A stretch of DNA of 34,714 nt from Pelomyxa schiedti (taxonomy: Eukaryota; Evosea; Pelobiontida; Pelomyxidae), in contig JAHLWZ010000976.1 in assembly GCA_020536535.1 (NCBI GenBank), positions 1 through 34,714 on the forward strand. Direction: 5' to 3'. The translations under genes were made by a program, and so were the position numbers. Of the stretch, positions 21,204 through 32,732 are shown piece by piece. Position 1 is the first letter of the stretch; every line of letters begins with the position of its first letter. The notes beneath the pieces are model-generated. The model saw only the letters and a program-made list of their open reading frames with translations, did no database searches and was not told where the DNA came from.

Positions 21204-24200
21204 ACCAAGTGTCCACAACAAAATAAAAAAAACTTTTGTGTGCTTTTAGTACAACCCTCTTTGCATGCTATTGAGACGTGTTTTATGCGAACTTGTCCCC
21301 GAACTCTGATATTAGTCCACAATATGCTAGTGAAGAGAACTGTGTGAGCTTCATGCAAGGAAAATGAGAGCATACTCGCGTTGTTGTGACAGTGGTGTCC
21401 TGCACCAGAGCACTCACGGCCTTGTGAGTTACACACAGAACTATTATGGTTGCTGTGCTCTGCACATGAGTAATAACTACAGACTTTGTTATATGTTCCC
21501 CTTGCACCAGGCTTGTTTGCACACATGTACCTGTGGGGTGTTTTAATTGATAGTATTGATGAAGGCCACATACAGAGCTGGTTTGTTACACCCAGGCCAC
21601 ACGCACATGCGCCCATTTGCTTGCTTGGCAGATTTCTTAGTTTCTGAAAGCTCACGCTCCAATTTTTCCTTCTCTACTGAAAGTGCCAGAATACTCTCCT
21701 TCATAATTGCAGACTGTCTCTGCATTTCCAGAAGGTCTTTTTGTATGGTAAACTTCTCGGCTTCAAAGTGTTGGTTCTGCTCCCTCAATCCTTCATTTTG
21801 CACTGTGAGATCGACAATAATTCCCTTGTCGGCGTCATGAAGCTTTTTCTCATTGTCCAGGTCGGTCTGAATCTTTAGTAATTCGTTCTGCCACGCGTTT
21901 TTCTCTGACTCCCACCGTGTTTTTTGCTCTTGAAGCTCCACCAATTCTTCAAGTCTCGTCTTGTTTTTAGCGCATTCCTCTTCTTTGGCTTTGTTGGCCG
22001 CTTCATCAATCTGGTTTACATTTACAGTAATATTATCCTGTGGGTTGGGGAGAGTCTCAGAAAGTGGGGACAGTGCTCCTGTTTCTTCAAACGAAATGGC
22101 ATGCTGCAGTGTTCCAGAGATGTTAAGGAAATTCGTGACAAATGTATGACTGAAAGGAGGTTAGAATGAAGTTGCATAGCAATACACACCATTTGGGGTT
22201 GTCACAAGTTGGGTTTGCTCCTGCACTTGAGGCTACTTTGAACATATTTTTAACAACCTCGGCAGCACTCCCCATTTCAGAAAGTGCTTGTGTGCACTGT
22301 CTTGCTCTCAGAAAAACTTCTTCTTCAACTTGCGCAATAGTCTTCTCCATTCTCAGTATTTGGGGTGAAAGAAGTTGAAGAGTTTGCTGGATGACAGTGC
22401 TTAAGCTAGTGTGCTGAAATGTGAGAAGTGACTGTCTGTGGGAAGCTAGTGTCTTCTGCCTTTCTGTAATGTTCGCGTATAATTTTGTCAAGAGAGATAT
22501 TTTCCCCTGCAATTTCTCAGAGATCCCTGCACAAATTATCAATCAATAAGCTAGGAGTACACTTGCTAACCCTGAAGTTGGGCACAGAAATTTTTGAAAG
22601 CCTCGTTAAGAGGGATTGCAGGATGACCCATGTGCGAGCCAACCATAATGCACTCAGAACATACTGGAATGTTGCATTGTGTGCATAATACGGACTTATT
22701 TCTACAACCGTGGTCGGTGCAATAGGGGTAAGAAGGAACTATCCAGGCAGTGGACACTGGCAAAGGTGTAGAAGAGTCAGTACTGGTACAAACTATAAAT
22801 CGCTCGGTGAGTAAATCAGGTAAGAAAATGGGTGCAGTATGGGACTGTATCACTCCATGGTGCTGAATGAGCCTTGTTAGAATAGGCTCATTAGGCTCAG
22901 ATGCTGAAGAGATTATTGTACTGGATACTGGAGCGGGATTAGGTACTGAAGTTGGGGATGTTGGATTGGACACTGAAGGTGGAGATGGGGGATTTGGGCA
23001 TGCAAGGGTGGGGTGTGATGCTGAGCAACATGCAGTGAGGGGATAGAAACGCGCTGGGAAGTGTGGGTCGGGTACTCCCTCAAAAAGTACACTGCTCGCG
23101 GTGTGAATAAGTTGCTTGGATTTCGTCACACGATATAAGCTAAAGGGTAACTCACCTCCAATCTATCTTGTAGAGGTTTTTTCATCGAAATAAGAGCGAA
23201 GTCTTCAGTACTATCTAAATTTCCTTTCGCAACTTGTCTTCCTTGTTGAAGGGACTCCAGTAACACAGATATCTGGGTTTTTTTGGTAGTTATGAGTTTC
23301 TCTGATTTGTGGTTAGCTGGAATAGTTGTACTACTGTGCAATTCACCTTGGGTCATGGAAGTTTGATTGAAGTAATCTCTGAGTTTTGCATGCTGTGCCG
23401 AAAGGCAAACGCCGAGATTATCAAATTCAGTTTTTGTTCCGCCAACTAAACTGTCGTATTCCTTTCGAAATGTGAAAATTTGTAAAGGCGCTGGGATTGA
23501 CACTAACATCTTTAGCTGCAGCTTGACATGTTGCGAGTTGTGTGAGTATGGATTTAAGTCTTTCTTCATTAGCAGAAACCACTTGTAGGAGTTCGGAGAG
23601 GAATTCTCTTGTATTCTTGGCAGCCCGGGAAATAGTGAAGTAAGGGTGACCCTTGTGCTCGTCGTCACAACAGGCACGGCACAATACCTACATGTGATGT
23701 CAGCAGCTGGGAGGCAAAGACGGTTGCTCACTTTTTCTTCTGCATAGCAGTAGTATTCTGCCTTGTTATCGTCGTAGCAGCACTTCTGGAGAGTTGGCTG
23801 CGCACAATACATATTATTAGGCCACAAAACGTATTGTGTATTTGTGTGATCTGAACCGTCGGTTTGTATTCCTCAATTCTAGTAATTTTGTGCAATTGAC
23901 GAATTCTCGCTGTCTTGTGGTAATTCGTATTGCAGTCTGCACATTGGAAGTGAAGGTCACATGACTCACAGTGAACAGCTGCTGGCATCGGTTGGTGAGT
24001 TTCAGTGTCGTCTGCACAGAAAAAACACGATTGAGGAGGTATCTTTGAGTCATGGCAAGAGGGAATACATACCACACATGATGATCTGTGGAGTCAAGGT
24101 TTGAGCAATTTGGTTTATGAGGTAGTTCTTTGGTAATTTTTCCAGTTTTTCAAGGTTCCCGTAGAAAGGCTCCCTACAAAGTGGACAATTTAGAAGTAGC

Positions 24201-24738
24201 TCGTTACTGGTTCCATCCGCCTCAGTTGTAGACTGTATACTTGTACTTGCAGTGGCAGTTGCACTGGTACTTGCAGTTGCCGTTGTAGTTGCAGTTTCAC
24301 CTGGGTGCGCAGTTGCATTGACGTCTGGAGTAGATACACGTGGCACTGCAGTTGCGCCAGGAGCAGTAGAACAAGAATTTGGAGCAACTGCGGTAAGTTC
24401 AGAGACTCGGTGTTTGCCATCACATACGGCCAACTTGGCCGTCTGCGTCGTGTAATTTGCAAGTTCAACGAGGCATCTGTAGTCGAAAGTGTGCAAGCAA
24501 GGAAGTAATCTAGAAAAAAACAAAAATCAGAAAAGAAAGATAGCGCCACGCACACCAACATAAATAAAACAACGTACAAACAACGAATCATAAACAGGAC
24601 AAACAAATTTGGAAGTGTGGGGGAAATGTGGGGAGTAGATTGCCTGGCGTCCACGAATTTAGAGTGGCAAATAGGACACTCGATAGTCCGTGCAACTTCG
24701 CTGGTTACGCCTCCTCCCGTGTGCCCCCCTTGCATCAT
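21200..24738 (-). CDS. RING / triple B-box / coiled-coil (TRIM-like) protein
   Basis: About ten exons chain in phase from the ATG at 24738 (MMQGGHTGGG). A RING-like domain follows: CPIC, then LPCLHTFDYRCL, then CPLC. Asp replaces the fifth zinc ligand, and about 90 Ala/Thr-rich residues separate the last Cys pair from the rest. Three B-box-type zinc motifs follow: HCESCDLHFQCADCNTNYH, a second with YYCYAEEKVLCRACC then DDEHKGH, and after a Ser/Pro/Thr-rich linker a third with CTDHGC, CTQCNIPVCSEC and GSHMGH. The rest is coiled coil (for example LEELVELQEQKTRWESEK), ending in a Cys/His-rich tail after CVWPGCNKPALY. It is probably a ubiquitin ligase by family. If the last intron (GTATGT to CCACAG) is real, the stop at 21200-21202 overlaps the HDAC stop; otherwise the protein ends at 21543. 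Confidence 0.78.
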
Positions 24739-25052
24739 GAAGCGTAAGTACGGCTGATTGGATTTCGCAAAAAACCAACTGAGCTTGCTTTCGCAATGTT
24801 TCCCACCAAGTTGAAATCTCCCAGTGGAGGTTCCAGCATGACCGGAGTACTCTCCTCCATTGAGATCCCAGAGTATACTCCTATATCTCAGCACCCTTCC
24901 TTTGCTTGCGCAACAACCATCACCAGTACTGGATTCTTGGAAACTAGTCTCCTTTTGTGAGAGGCTTCCAAGAGCCCAAGTTGTCCCGGCACCAACGGCT
25001 TTAAATCACGAGACAACGTAAAACAACACAACAAAAAAAAAAACCAAACAAA

Positions 25053-27458
25053 ATGGATGTGTACCACTTGTTACCAGACCGTTTTAGATCAGCAGGCACA
25101 CCTTGTTATGATGTTGTATTTTTTCCCCGTCCACTTTGGAAGTAACGTGATTCAGGGTGAATTTCCACCAGGATTCTATGGGGGATCAGTAAGGGAGACC
25201 ATCGATGCTTTACCTTATATTCGCGCACTGGGATTTAGTGCTGTATTCATTGGACCGTTTTTATTTAACCACGAACATGGTTTTATATCCTTTTTGAAGG
25301 GATTTATTGACTTTTAACTGGGCGCACCAACAGCCTACCATGGATATCACACATTAGACTTTGAGAGATTGGACCCAAGGCTTTTTGGAACTCGGCCAGG
25401 GGAGAATCCTGCTGAATTGCCCCTTGAGTTGATGGCTGAATTGCGGCAAGCCTGCGATACAAATAATTTGAAAGTGAGCACTTTTCTTCTCCCCAAACTA
25501 ACCCGTTTTTCAAGATTATCTTTGACTTTGTTCCGGTTTGATTGACGGATTGTCGAGCGGTTGAATTTAACTTTCAGAATAGAATCATATCCATAGGGAC
25601 CATCCCTGGATAAGAGATGCAGAGCACAGAGATTGGTTTTTTAGAGACTCACATGGGGAGCCCTGCAAATTCTTCTTAGGATGCAGAGAGTTGGTCAAAA
25701 TCAATCTCAATCATCGGCCTGCACGAGAATATATCCTCCGGCTCGCAATGAGACTCATCCCGTATATAGATGTATTAAGAGTGGATCACGCACTAGGTTC
25801 CATTCTGGCTTCTCGTTTGAGCTAACAATTACAAGGTTGTTCCAAGGATTTTCTGCGGGAACTTACACAGCAAGTCCACGCGGCGAAGGCTGATGCTCTG
25901 GTGCTTGGGGAATTTTGGGTGGATGAGAACTTGTGGAGAGATTCCAATTTCCTTAGTTTGATAGATACATTTGACGCACTTGATCTTAGTGAAAAAGTGA
26001 AACAGTCAACCATGTCCATCATCTCATTTACCATCTACAGGAGCAACTTCGAGTTATGAAAACGGAGAATTACGAACTTCAGGTTGTTCAGCACTTCTTA
26101 CAGATCACATTTGCAGGAGGCGAAGACGGAAATCCACAGTATCGCACACTGCAATAACTATGAGTAAAACTTTCACAGGACATTTATTGTAGATGGAGCT
26201 CTTGACTTCGAAGCCAATCTTATTATACAGAGACACGCTAAGAGGTCACTGACATTTTTTGGTTTATTTCCGATTAACGCTTTTCAGGCTTGCTCGTGAT
26301 TCCATATGCTCACGGATTTCCAAGTATCTCCCCGGACTTGAAAAATGTTTCCTTACTAATGATAGATGTGTGCCGGGACCTGGTGTGATTACTTTACTAT
26401 ACAAATCTGGGTGGCAACAATCATACATTCACTTTTCTGTTAATCCTGGTGGTCTGTGGACGGATTCTCCAGGCTTTGCTATGAAGCCTAGGTGATGCTT
26501 GCGCTTCTGTTATTATTCTTGACAAAAAAAGTTGTCGTGAAGGTTGGTGGGGGATCAACATTCCTGCTTCATGCATTACGTTCTGCTTGACAAATGGAAC
26601 TAATGACTGGGACAACAATTCAACTCAGAATTATACCATTGATTCCCCTGGAGTGTAAGAGAATAGCCTTAGTTTGTACCTCTCACAACAGTAGATTTGA
26701 CCTTGAAGATGGTAACCTTAAATGTATTCATCGCAGTGATACTATTGTTCCTCGAGTACTGGAACCTGAATGCCGAGTTCACTTTTGGGGTTCTCCGGTT
26801 GATGCCAATGAGTGCTCATGTGGAGAGTAACTTCCATTTCTGTGAATTCTAATTTCAAGCAATACAAGGTACCTCGCCACTGAAGGGCTAATCCGTGAAC
26901 TATCCACGCACTTTGAACGTTATCCACACTACTTCATACTGCCACAATTCCTCGATAATCATGATACTAACCGCATAATGCTCACCTGTGGGAATCAGTA
27001 CTCACTCGTACTTAGTATTGCCGCTGTAAGCCTATACCGCATTTTTAGTTAGTTTTACATTAAATTAGGCTGTAAGGCACATAAGCCGGCAGTTTAATCA
27101 CCCGTTCTTCCTCTACTATGGTACTGAGCTTGGGATGACCCATTTCAAAGACATCCGTTCTATGGTCTGGCCATTCTCCCTTTATCCTCACTAGCTCACC
27201 ATTCAAACAGGAGTACGGAGACAACCAAGCAAGGCAACCCTTTCGCTGGGGCCGCAAGGAGTACACACAGGTCAGCTTTACCCCCACATCCACTATCTTC
27301 TCTCATCATTACTATCCATTCAGCACATTGTGTCCATGACGGGGGCCCTATTTGGCAGTTCCACGAACTCCGAAATTGCCTTGCCTTGGTACCTGTCCTT
27401 GGGATCCCCAGACCAAAGAACAACCACAACCACAACCACACCAGAACAGCGTTTGTAG
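25053..27458 (+). CDS. GH13 alpha-amylase-family glycosidase with an internal starch-binding module
   Basis: Begins MDVYHLLPDRFRSAG without a signal peptide, so it is probably cytosolic. GH13 motifs in order: YGGSVRETIDALPYIRALG, AYHGYHTLDF, IIFDFVPNHIH, DVLRVDHALG (nucleophile Asp), LVLGEFWVDE (acid/base Glu), FLDNHDTNRIM (third catalytic Asp) and FFLYYGTELGM. Between the Glu and the final Asp sits an inserted region of about 150 residues resembling CBM25/CBM53: ITLLYKSGWQQSYIHFSVN, WTDSPGFAM, GWWGINIPAS and NDWDNNSTQNYTI. About twelve introns are needed. All the ones I checked join in phase, including one of 15 nt at 26164-26178. The tail is Thr-rich (stop 27456). It likely hydrolyses or remodels alpha-1,4-glucan; the subfamily is not determined. 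Confidence 0.88.
26164..26178 (+). other. Apparent 15-nt intron in the GH13 gene
   Basis: Reading through gives an immediate TAA after NNYE. Removing GTAAAACTTTCACAG restores the frame into TFIVDGALDFEANL, which fits the barrel. Both splice ends match the consensus seen elsewhere in the window. A sequencing indel is the alternative. Confidence 0.5.
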
Positions 27459-27623
27459 TCAAAGAATAGGAAAATAAATGGCAACAGTTACTGTTCATCT
27501 GTGCTAGGAAGAATGACTTGGCCAAGTCAGGAAGGTGGCATGGCTTCAATGCAAGAGTTTGTGGTTTCTGAGGAGGTATTTATTTTGAAGTCATCACTTT
27601 TGTTTCCCATAACAACCGGGAGC

Positions 27624-28575
27624 ATGGCGGCGAGGGGCAGAGACGAGAGCGCAGTGATTTTGGACGTGCCAATAATAGACCAGCACTATCTCTCAGATCC
27701 TCGAAACCCCAGCCAACCAATTGTAAACACATGCGGCGAATGTTGCATCGCAATGTGTCTCGATTACTTGATGCCAGAGGCATGGGAGACCTTTCATTAC
27801 TTTGAATTAATGTGAGAGGGTCAATGGCACATCAACACTTTGTGAGAAAAATCCTGACGTGAACACTTTGGCAGAAGCACATCACTGTTGACCATGTTAT
27901 AAAGTATGCTTTGGGTGCGAAGTATTTTGACCCTGAAGACCCATTGCGGTACAATCCCACAAAACTTTTTTGTTTCCTCCCATGGCGCTGTCTAGACTGT
28001 ACACATCACCTGCAAATCTCATCATGATAGCCCAGCACTATTGCGAGACCACGATTTCTGGGCAAGTGACATCAAGGTTGTCCTATCCCGTTAAATGGTT
28101 ACTAATTTAATAAAATGACCAGCTCACCTGCTGAGGTTCTTCGCAAATTCATTGTTGATATGAGGCTTCCTGTGATATTAGACGTGCGTTCGAACTTCTC
28201 GCGCCTAGGATGCTCACATTTTGTTGTTGTATGTCACATGCCACCAATTCTGCAACACCAACTTAACTTAGTCTCTGACTGTATTCATAGGTTCGGGGTG
28301 TTGATGCCAATGGGGACTTTGTTATCAACGACCCGTGGTCCCGAGCCGAGCTGACCACAACTGGCCAAATCTGGGTTCCAGAGGGTGGATCCTACACCCT
28401 ACCATTTGCAGGTCGTTTTCTCTTTCTGTTTTTTCCCTATCTAACTTAGCTTTTTGTTTGCGTTGTATCAGAAATGGATGTGGCGTGGAACTCGCATCCA
28501 GACGATGTCGATCGGTTTTATCTCGTTATGGCCACAACAAGCGCAACTTCAATCTCGCTGGCAGCGAGATTGTAA
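27624..28575 (+). CDS. C39-like papain-fold cysteine peptidase
   Basis: Begins MAARGRDESAV, with the peptidase C39-type opening LDVPIIDQHYL and the catalytic Cys box NTCGECCIAMCLDYL. Later exons give DHVIKYALGAKYFDPED, SPANLIMIAQHYCE, SPAEVLRKFIVDMRLPVILDV, CSHFVVVRGVDANGDFVINDP with the catalytic His and a following NDP, and the end SISLAARL before TAA 28573. Introns from about 27941 onward fit in phase. The junction between the Cys-box exon and KHITVDH (about 27785-27874) does not resolve: a stop lies in frame, and the only tidy solution needs a 16-nt intron plus another shift. The gene may be damaged there or contain a sequence error. Similar proteins are mainly bacterial. The substrate is unknown. 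Confidence 0.72.
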
Positions 28576-28740
28576 ATTCAGTGAACCGGGTTCCGTTTTC
28601 ACTAACCCCGAGTCTTGGGGAACCCCCTGTTGCCTGACATCCACAAGTCTTACATCTCAAAAATCACAAACACCAAGGTCACCTAAATTGTTCTTCCCAG
28701 GGAACAAGAACCCACCGGCGTGGTAAAAACCCAGAAAAAC

Positions 28741-28835
28741 AAGCCACAAAAATACAAACAAATAAAAAAAAAAAACAAAAAAACAAAGAAGAGGATGGCC
28801 AGGGGCTTGTTGTTTGTTTGTATTTTTGTGGCTTG
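28741..28835 (+). repeat. 22-bp perfect inverted repeat around a start codon
   Basis: Bases 28741-28762 are the reverse complement of 28814-28835 with a 51-base A-rich loop. The start codon at 28795 lies in the loop and the right stem is inside the signal-peptide coding sequence. In the transcript this would be a hairpin enclosing the AUG. Confidence 0.85.
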
Positions 28836-30315
28836 TGCACTGGCTGCCACAACGCCATTCACGATATATTTTTTCGACGTCGGTCAGGGCGACACCTCTC
28901 TGATAGGTCATTACATGAATTCCGTTTCACTCGTTCATTCGATTTTTTTTTTTTCAATTAACAAGTGACGTTTACTTTGCAGTGTTCCCCAATGGGTACT
29001 CTTTGCTTATTGACTGTATGGAGGCTTCCACTAGCTCCAATGCAAATGCAGTCAAGGTAAGAACCCAAGCATGAAATAACCATGTGCCTTGTCTTATCAA
29101 TACAAGATTGCATCACGAATCAGGGAGATAACTGGAGGCTCCTACGTAAATGCCACTCTGATTACTCACATCCACACGGATCACATTGGATACCCGCTTA
29201 AGGGTGGAGTTTGGTCTCTGATCGAGCAACAAGGCATCACATTTGGGAAGCTGGTTGACCGCAATTGTGCCTCATGGACTGGTGTGCTTTCGGAAATCTC
29301 TTCCTAATTATAACGTCCTTTAGATAACAACAAGGATGGAACTTGCACAAGCAGTGAGTTCACCTATATTTATTGTGGTTCTGTTGGTACCACTTGCACT
29401 AACTGGGTCTGCTGGGATAGGAATCCTGCGTCAACAAAGGTACTCGGATATTTTACATAGATACTCGTACTGAACGAAATGCAGATCTACCCGGTGAGAG
29501 AGCAAGCAACTGTCTGCAGTAAAACGCAGATTGACCCAAAATACACTGGAGCCTCTGTCACTATAACTTCTGCTGATGGTGTTGGTGCATACACTTCTGC
29601 TGGTAAACCTCTTAATGCTGACCGTACTGGAGACAGGTATGCTAAATACTTTCGGTTCACGTTTCTTACACATTTTCAGCACTCCCCCAAGTGAAAATGA
29701 CTACTCACTGGGCGTTTTGGTGCAGTTTGGTCAATTCTTGTATTCTACTACTGGTGACATCTCTGGTGAATACTCTGGCAGCTACAATAGTATTTCTCCC
29801 AAAATTATCCTTCCTTGTTCTTACATAATTAGATGTGGAACAGTATGTCCAGGGAAGAATAGGCCCAATTGATGTAATGAAAGTGAACCACCACGGTTCC
29901 AGTCACTCTACTAACCAGGAGTGGGTCGATACCTTACAGCCAACTGTGTGTTTACCCTTACTTGTTATTTTTTTTTAGTTTGACACCGCATAGGTATCAC
30001 TGATCAGTGTTGGTGCTTCCAATTCTTATGGTCACCCAACTCAACAGACTCTCGACAGGCTGCAGGCGGCCGGTAGCGTGGTCATTGCAACTGAAAAAGG
30101 CAACCCTGTAAGAAATCCTGTGAAAAGAACTCCCATACCTAAACTCACTAAATTACCAACAGACTGCCGATTGGGGTGATGCCATCTCGGCTAACGGAGA
30201 TATCATTATCACGTGCCCTGATGATAAGTGCGCGACCTACACTGTTCAAGCTGGAACTGTTTCAACACGTACCTACACCACCAAGGGTGTAACCCCACCC
30301 ACTTGTGCCATTTAG
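28795..30315 (+). CDS. Secreted ComEC-type metallo-beta-lactamase-fold hydrolase
   Basis: A signal peptide (MARGLLFVCIFVACALAA) is followed by FFDVGQGDTSLI, then VFPNGYSLLIDC, the zinc motif THIHTDHIGYP, TTGDISGEY, VMKVNHHGSSHSTN and NSYGHPTQQTLDRLQ. This is the layout of the ComEC/Rec2 C-terminal beta-lactamase domain. Eight short introns join in phase; the stop is at 30313. There are no membrane helices other than the signal, so it is a free extracellular or vesicular enzyme rather than a DNA channel. Bacterial ComEC domains of this kind degrade the non-transported DNA strand, so a nuclease or phosphodiesterase role is a reasonable guess, not shown. A Cys-rich insertion (around CTNWVCWD) suggests disulfides. 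The family is best known from bacteria; the introns show it is resident in this genome. Confidence 0.88.
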
Positions 30316-30515
30316 ATACAACACATCTAAAAAAAAGCTCTTTCTTTCCGTTTTAAAACTGTACTGAACCCGAATTGGGGAATTGGTATTTGGCTCACGG
30401 AAGAGCGTTGTTTTTGCTTGTGTACGGATAAGTGTTTGTTGATCAAGCATCTGGCCAGAAACAACTCTGATCACTCTGGACCGTTCCCCTAAATCAGTCC
30501 CTCGTTATATAATAA
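30316..30515. other. Intergenic between lactamase stop and WW/LRR start
   Basis: 200 bp between two plus-strand genes. It should carry the upstream 3' end and the downstream promoter. No other gene is seen. Confidence 0.5.
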
Positions 30516-32568
30516 ATGCACACAGCGTCCGTTGAAACGGTGCTCCCCACTTTCCCTTTGATTGTATTATTTGGTGTGTTGCTTGTGTCTGGCAACTCAG
30601 ATTCGCGAAACGAAACGACACGTAACTCTTCACTGAACAGACGCCGCCACCTCCGCCGCCTTTACGAGAAAGACAGGCGTTGCCGTCAGGGTGGTCCCAA
30701 AGGACGTCGCGTTCCGGGGTTGTGTTTTTCTTCAACGAAGTGACGAGGGAGCGCTCCTATACTAGGCCTAGGGCGGCCAACTTGGCTGCGTCGCTGCGCA
30801 CCAGCTGCTCTATAAATAGAGGCAAATCCAGTGAGGTGTTTTATCCTGTTGTGATATCAGAGGAGGAATCTTACTGTTTTTATTTATTTGTAATTGGCAG
30901 ATACCATCATTATTTCAACTTTGTACAAGGGCGATTGCTGTCGTGGACTCAATTCAATGTGATAGAACATACATACCTTCACACGTTGCTGATGAGATCC
31001 TAAGTAGCTTGCAATCAGAAAACCTCATATGTGCAAATACCCTATCACGTGTGCTCAAGTACATTGGCAAATCTCTCACTTGTTTTGCTGTTCCAAATGA
31101 TGCACCTTCCCCCGCTCGTACAACAAGCTCAATTGCGGAATTCTGCCAGAATTTACGTATATTGGCACTCAACCGGTGTGGGAAGCTATCTACATCTGCT
31201 TTAGAGCAGATAGCGCGATCAAATCCCTGCCTACAAGTGAGTTACTGGTTCAAGACCTTGAATGTTATCTAACTAACTAGCCTTAACGTTAAGGTCATCG
31301 ATGTTAGTGAGTGCCCACAGATTACTTCCGCAGCTGTTGGTTCACTTGGGGCTCTTTGCACTAACCTTACATCTTTATCCTGTGGCCACTGCATGTCGAT
31401 CACGGGGTGTCTTGAAATCACATTTCCGGGTTTGGCCTTTCTAAATATCAGTGGAACTTGTATCGACTCTCTAGTACTCACCTGCCCGAATCTGGAGCAC
31501 CTCAATTGCAGTGAATGTGGAGTGATTTCATCCATCACAAGTAAAGTTGCTATGACAGCTTTATCTTATTTGGTTGTATTCAAATGCAGACTGCTCGGTC
31601 CCGAGACATTCCTCCCTTTCATTCAATCCACTCAGGGCGCAATAAGAGAATTAAATCTAACTGAATGTTATGCTATGGACAGTGTTAGCCTAAGTAAGCT
31701 ATGCCTCATGACACCAAACGTTACACACATGAATATGGCACGGTGTTCAATTGATGAGGGAGTAATTGCTTCACTTGGTACTTGCCATGAGTTGTCAGAA
31801 CTTCATCTTACTGATTGTAAATGCACGTCCCCATCTTTGGTGGGCCTTGGTGAATGCCACAACCTTCAGCTCGTGTCATTCCCCCCAAATACCACCAGTG
31901 AAATGATACTACCCCTTTCCACTAAATTATCCTCCCTAACCGTGGCCAACATGGTAGGAATACCACACATCCGAGGAAATGCAATTTCAGTGCTCATCAA
32001 GAACTGCCCTATGCTATCCACACTGAATATTAGCGACTGTCTGGCAATTGATGACACCGCTTTCTATTGGGATGAAAGCCCCAAACCAGAGTCACCAATC
32101 GACTCCGGAACTCCAAAAATCAATCCCTCCGTGGAAGCACAAACCTGTAACCTTTCAGTGATAACTGCCGAATCAGTTCCTCTCACAGACACAGCGCTCA
32201 TCAACATATCCCACCAGTGCCCCAATCTCACAACAATAGACTTCAGCCGGAATTCTCATTTGACCGACCACGGAATTGCCGCACTTGTGAAGAACTGCCC
32301 TCTGCTTTCATCGATTGTCCTGCAGTTCTGCACCCAACTCACAGACTCGGCACTGCTTCATCTTTCCTCCAACAAGAGTGAATTGCTTGTTGTGGATATA
32401 TTTGAATGCAGTCAGATAAGTCCAGCCGGAGTTATTTCTCTCCTACAAAGCAGGAAAGTGGTGACTCTGAACTGCAGCCAAAGTGTGTATGAAAGGGTGT
32501 TGGCTACTCCAGATTCCACAGCACTCCTAAAAACCACCAAACTATGTTACGGCAGAAGTAACTACTAA
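30516..32568 (+). CDS. WW domain plus F-box-like/AMN1-type leucine-rich repeat protein
   Basis: Four exons in phase (30516-30539, 30641-30835, 30901-31236, 31294-32568) give 609 residues. After a short N-terminus comes a proline run, then a WW-type domain (LPSGWSQRTSRSGVVFFFNE, TRERSYTRP) in which the second Trp is Tyr. IPSLFQLCTRAIAVV and YIPSHVADEILSSL resemble the start of AMN1/FBXL proteins. Cysteine-containing leucine-rich repeats fill the rest (LRILALNRCGKLSTSALEQI; IDVSECPQITSAAV; LTTIDFSRNSHLTDHGIAAL). AMN1/FBXL proteins act in SCF-type ubiquitin ligases or mitotic exit control. A bona fide F-box is not certain. The first exon (24 nt) is the least sure; it was chosen because it gives an ATG and phase 0 before the proline run. 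Confidence 0.82.
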
Positions 32569-32732
32569 AAGAACTTTTCAAAACAGAATATTTTCAACAT
32601 ATTTTTTTACGTTTCCACAAATTGCTTGGTTACAATAGATGTATGTAAGCGGCATGCGGGTGTTTTTCAGCATAAGTTAGTGTCATGTGATGCAAGTGAC
32701 AAAAGTGTTGGCGGTCTGTACCTGTGCCAACA
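32569..32732. other. Unique spacer between WW/LRR stop and right repeat arm
   Basis: 164 bp of AT-rich unique sequence, presumably the 3' UTR of the WW/LRR gene. No gene is seen. Confidence 0.5.

Noticed and set aside
24739-25010. Upstream extension of the B-box protein through an open frame beginning with GTG
   Set aside because: The frame stays open but has no ATG and shows no domain; the ATG pair at 24738 directly precedes the RING. Non-ATG initiation is possible but unsupported.
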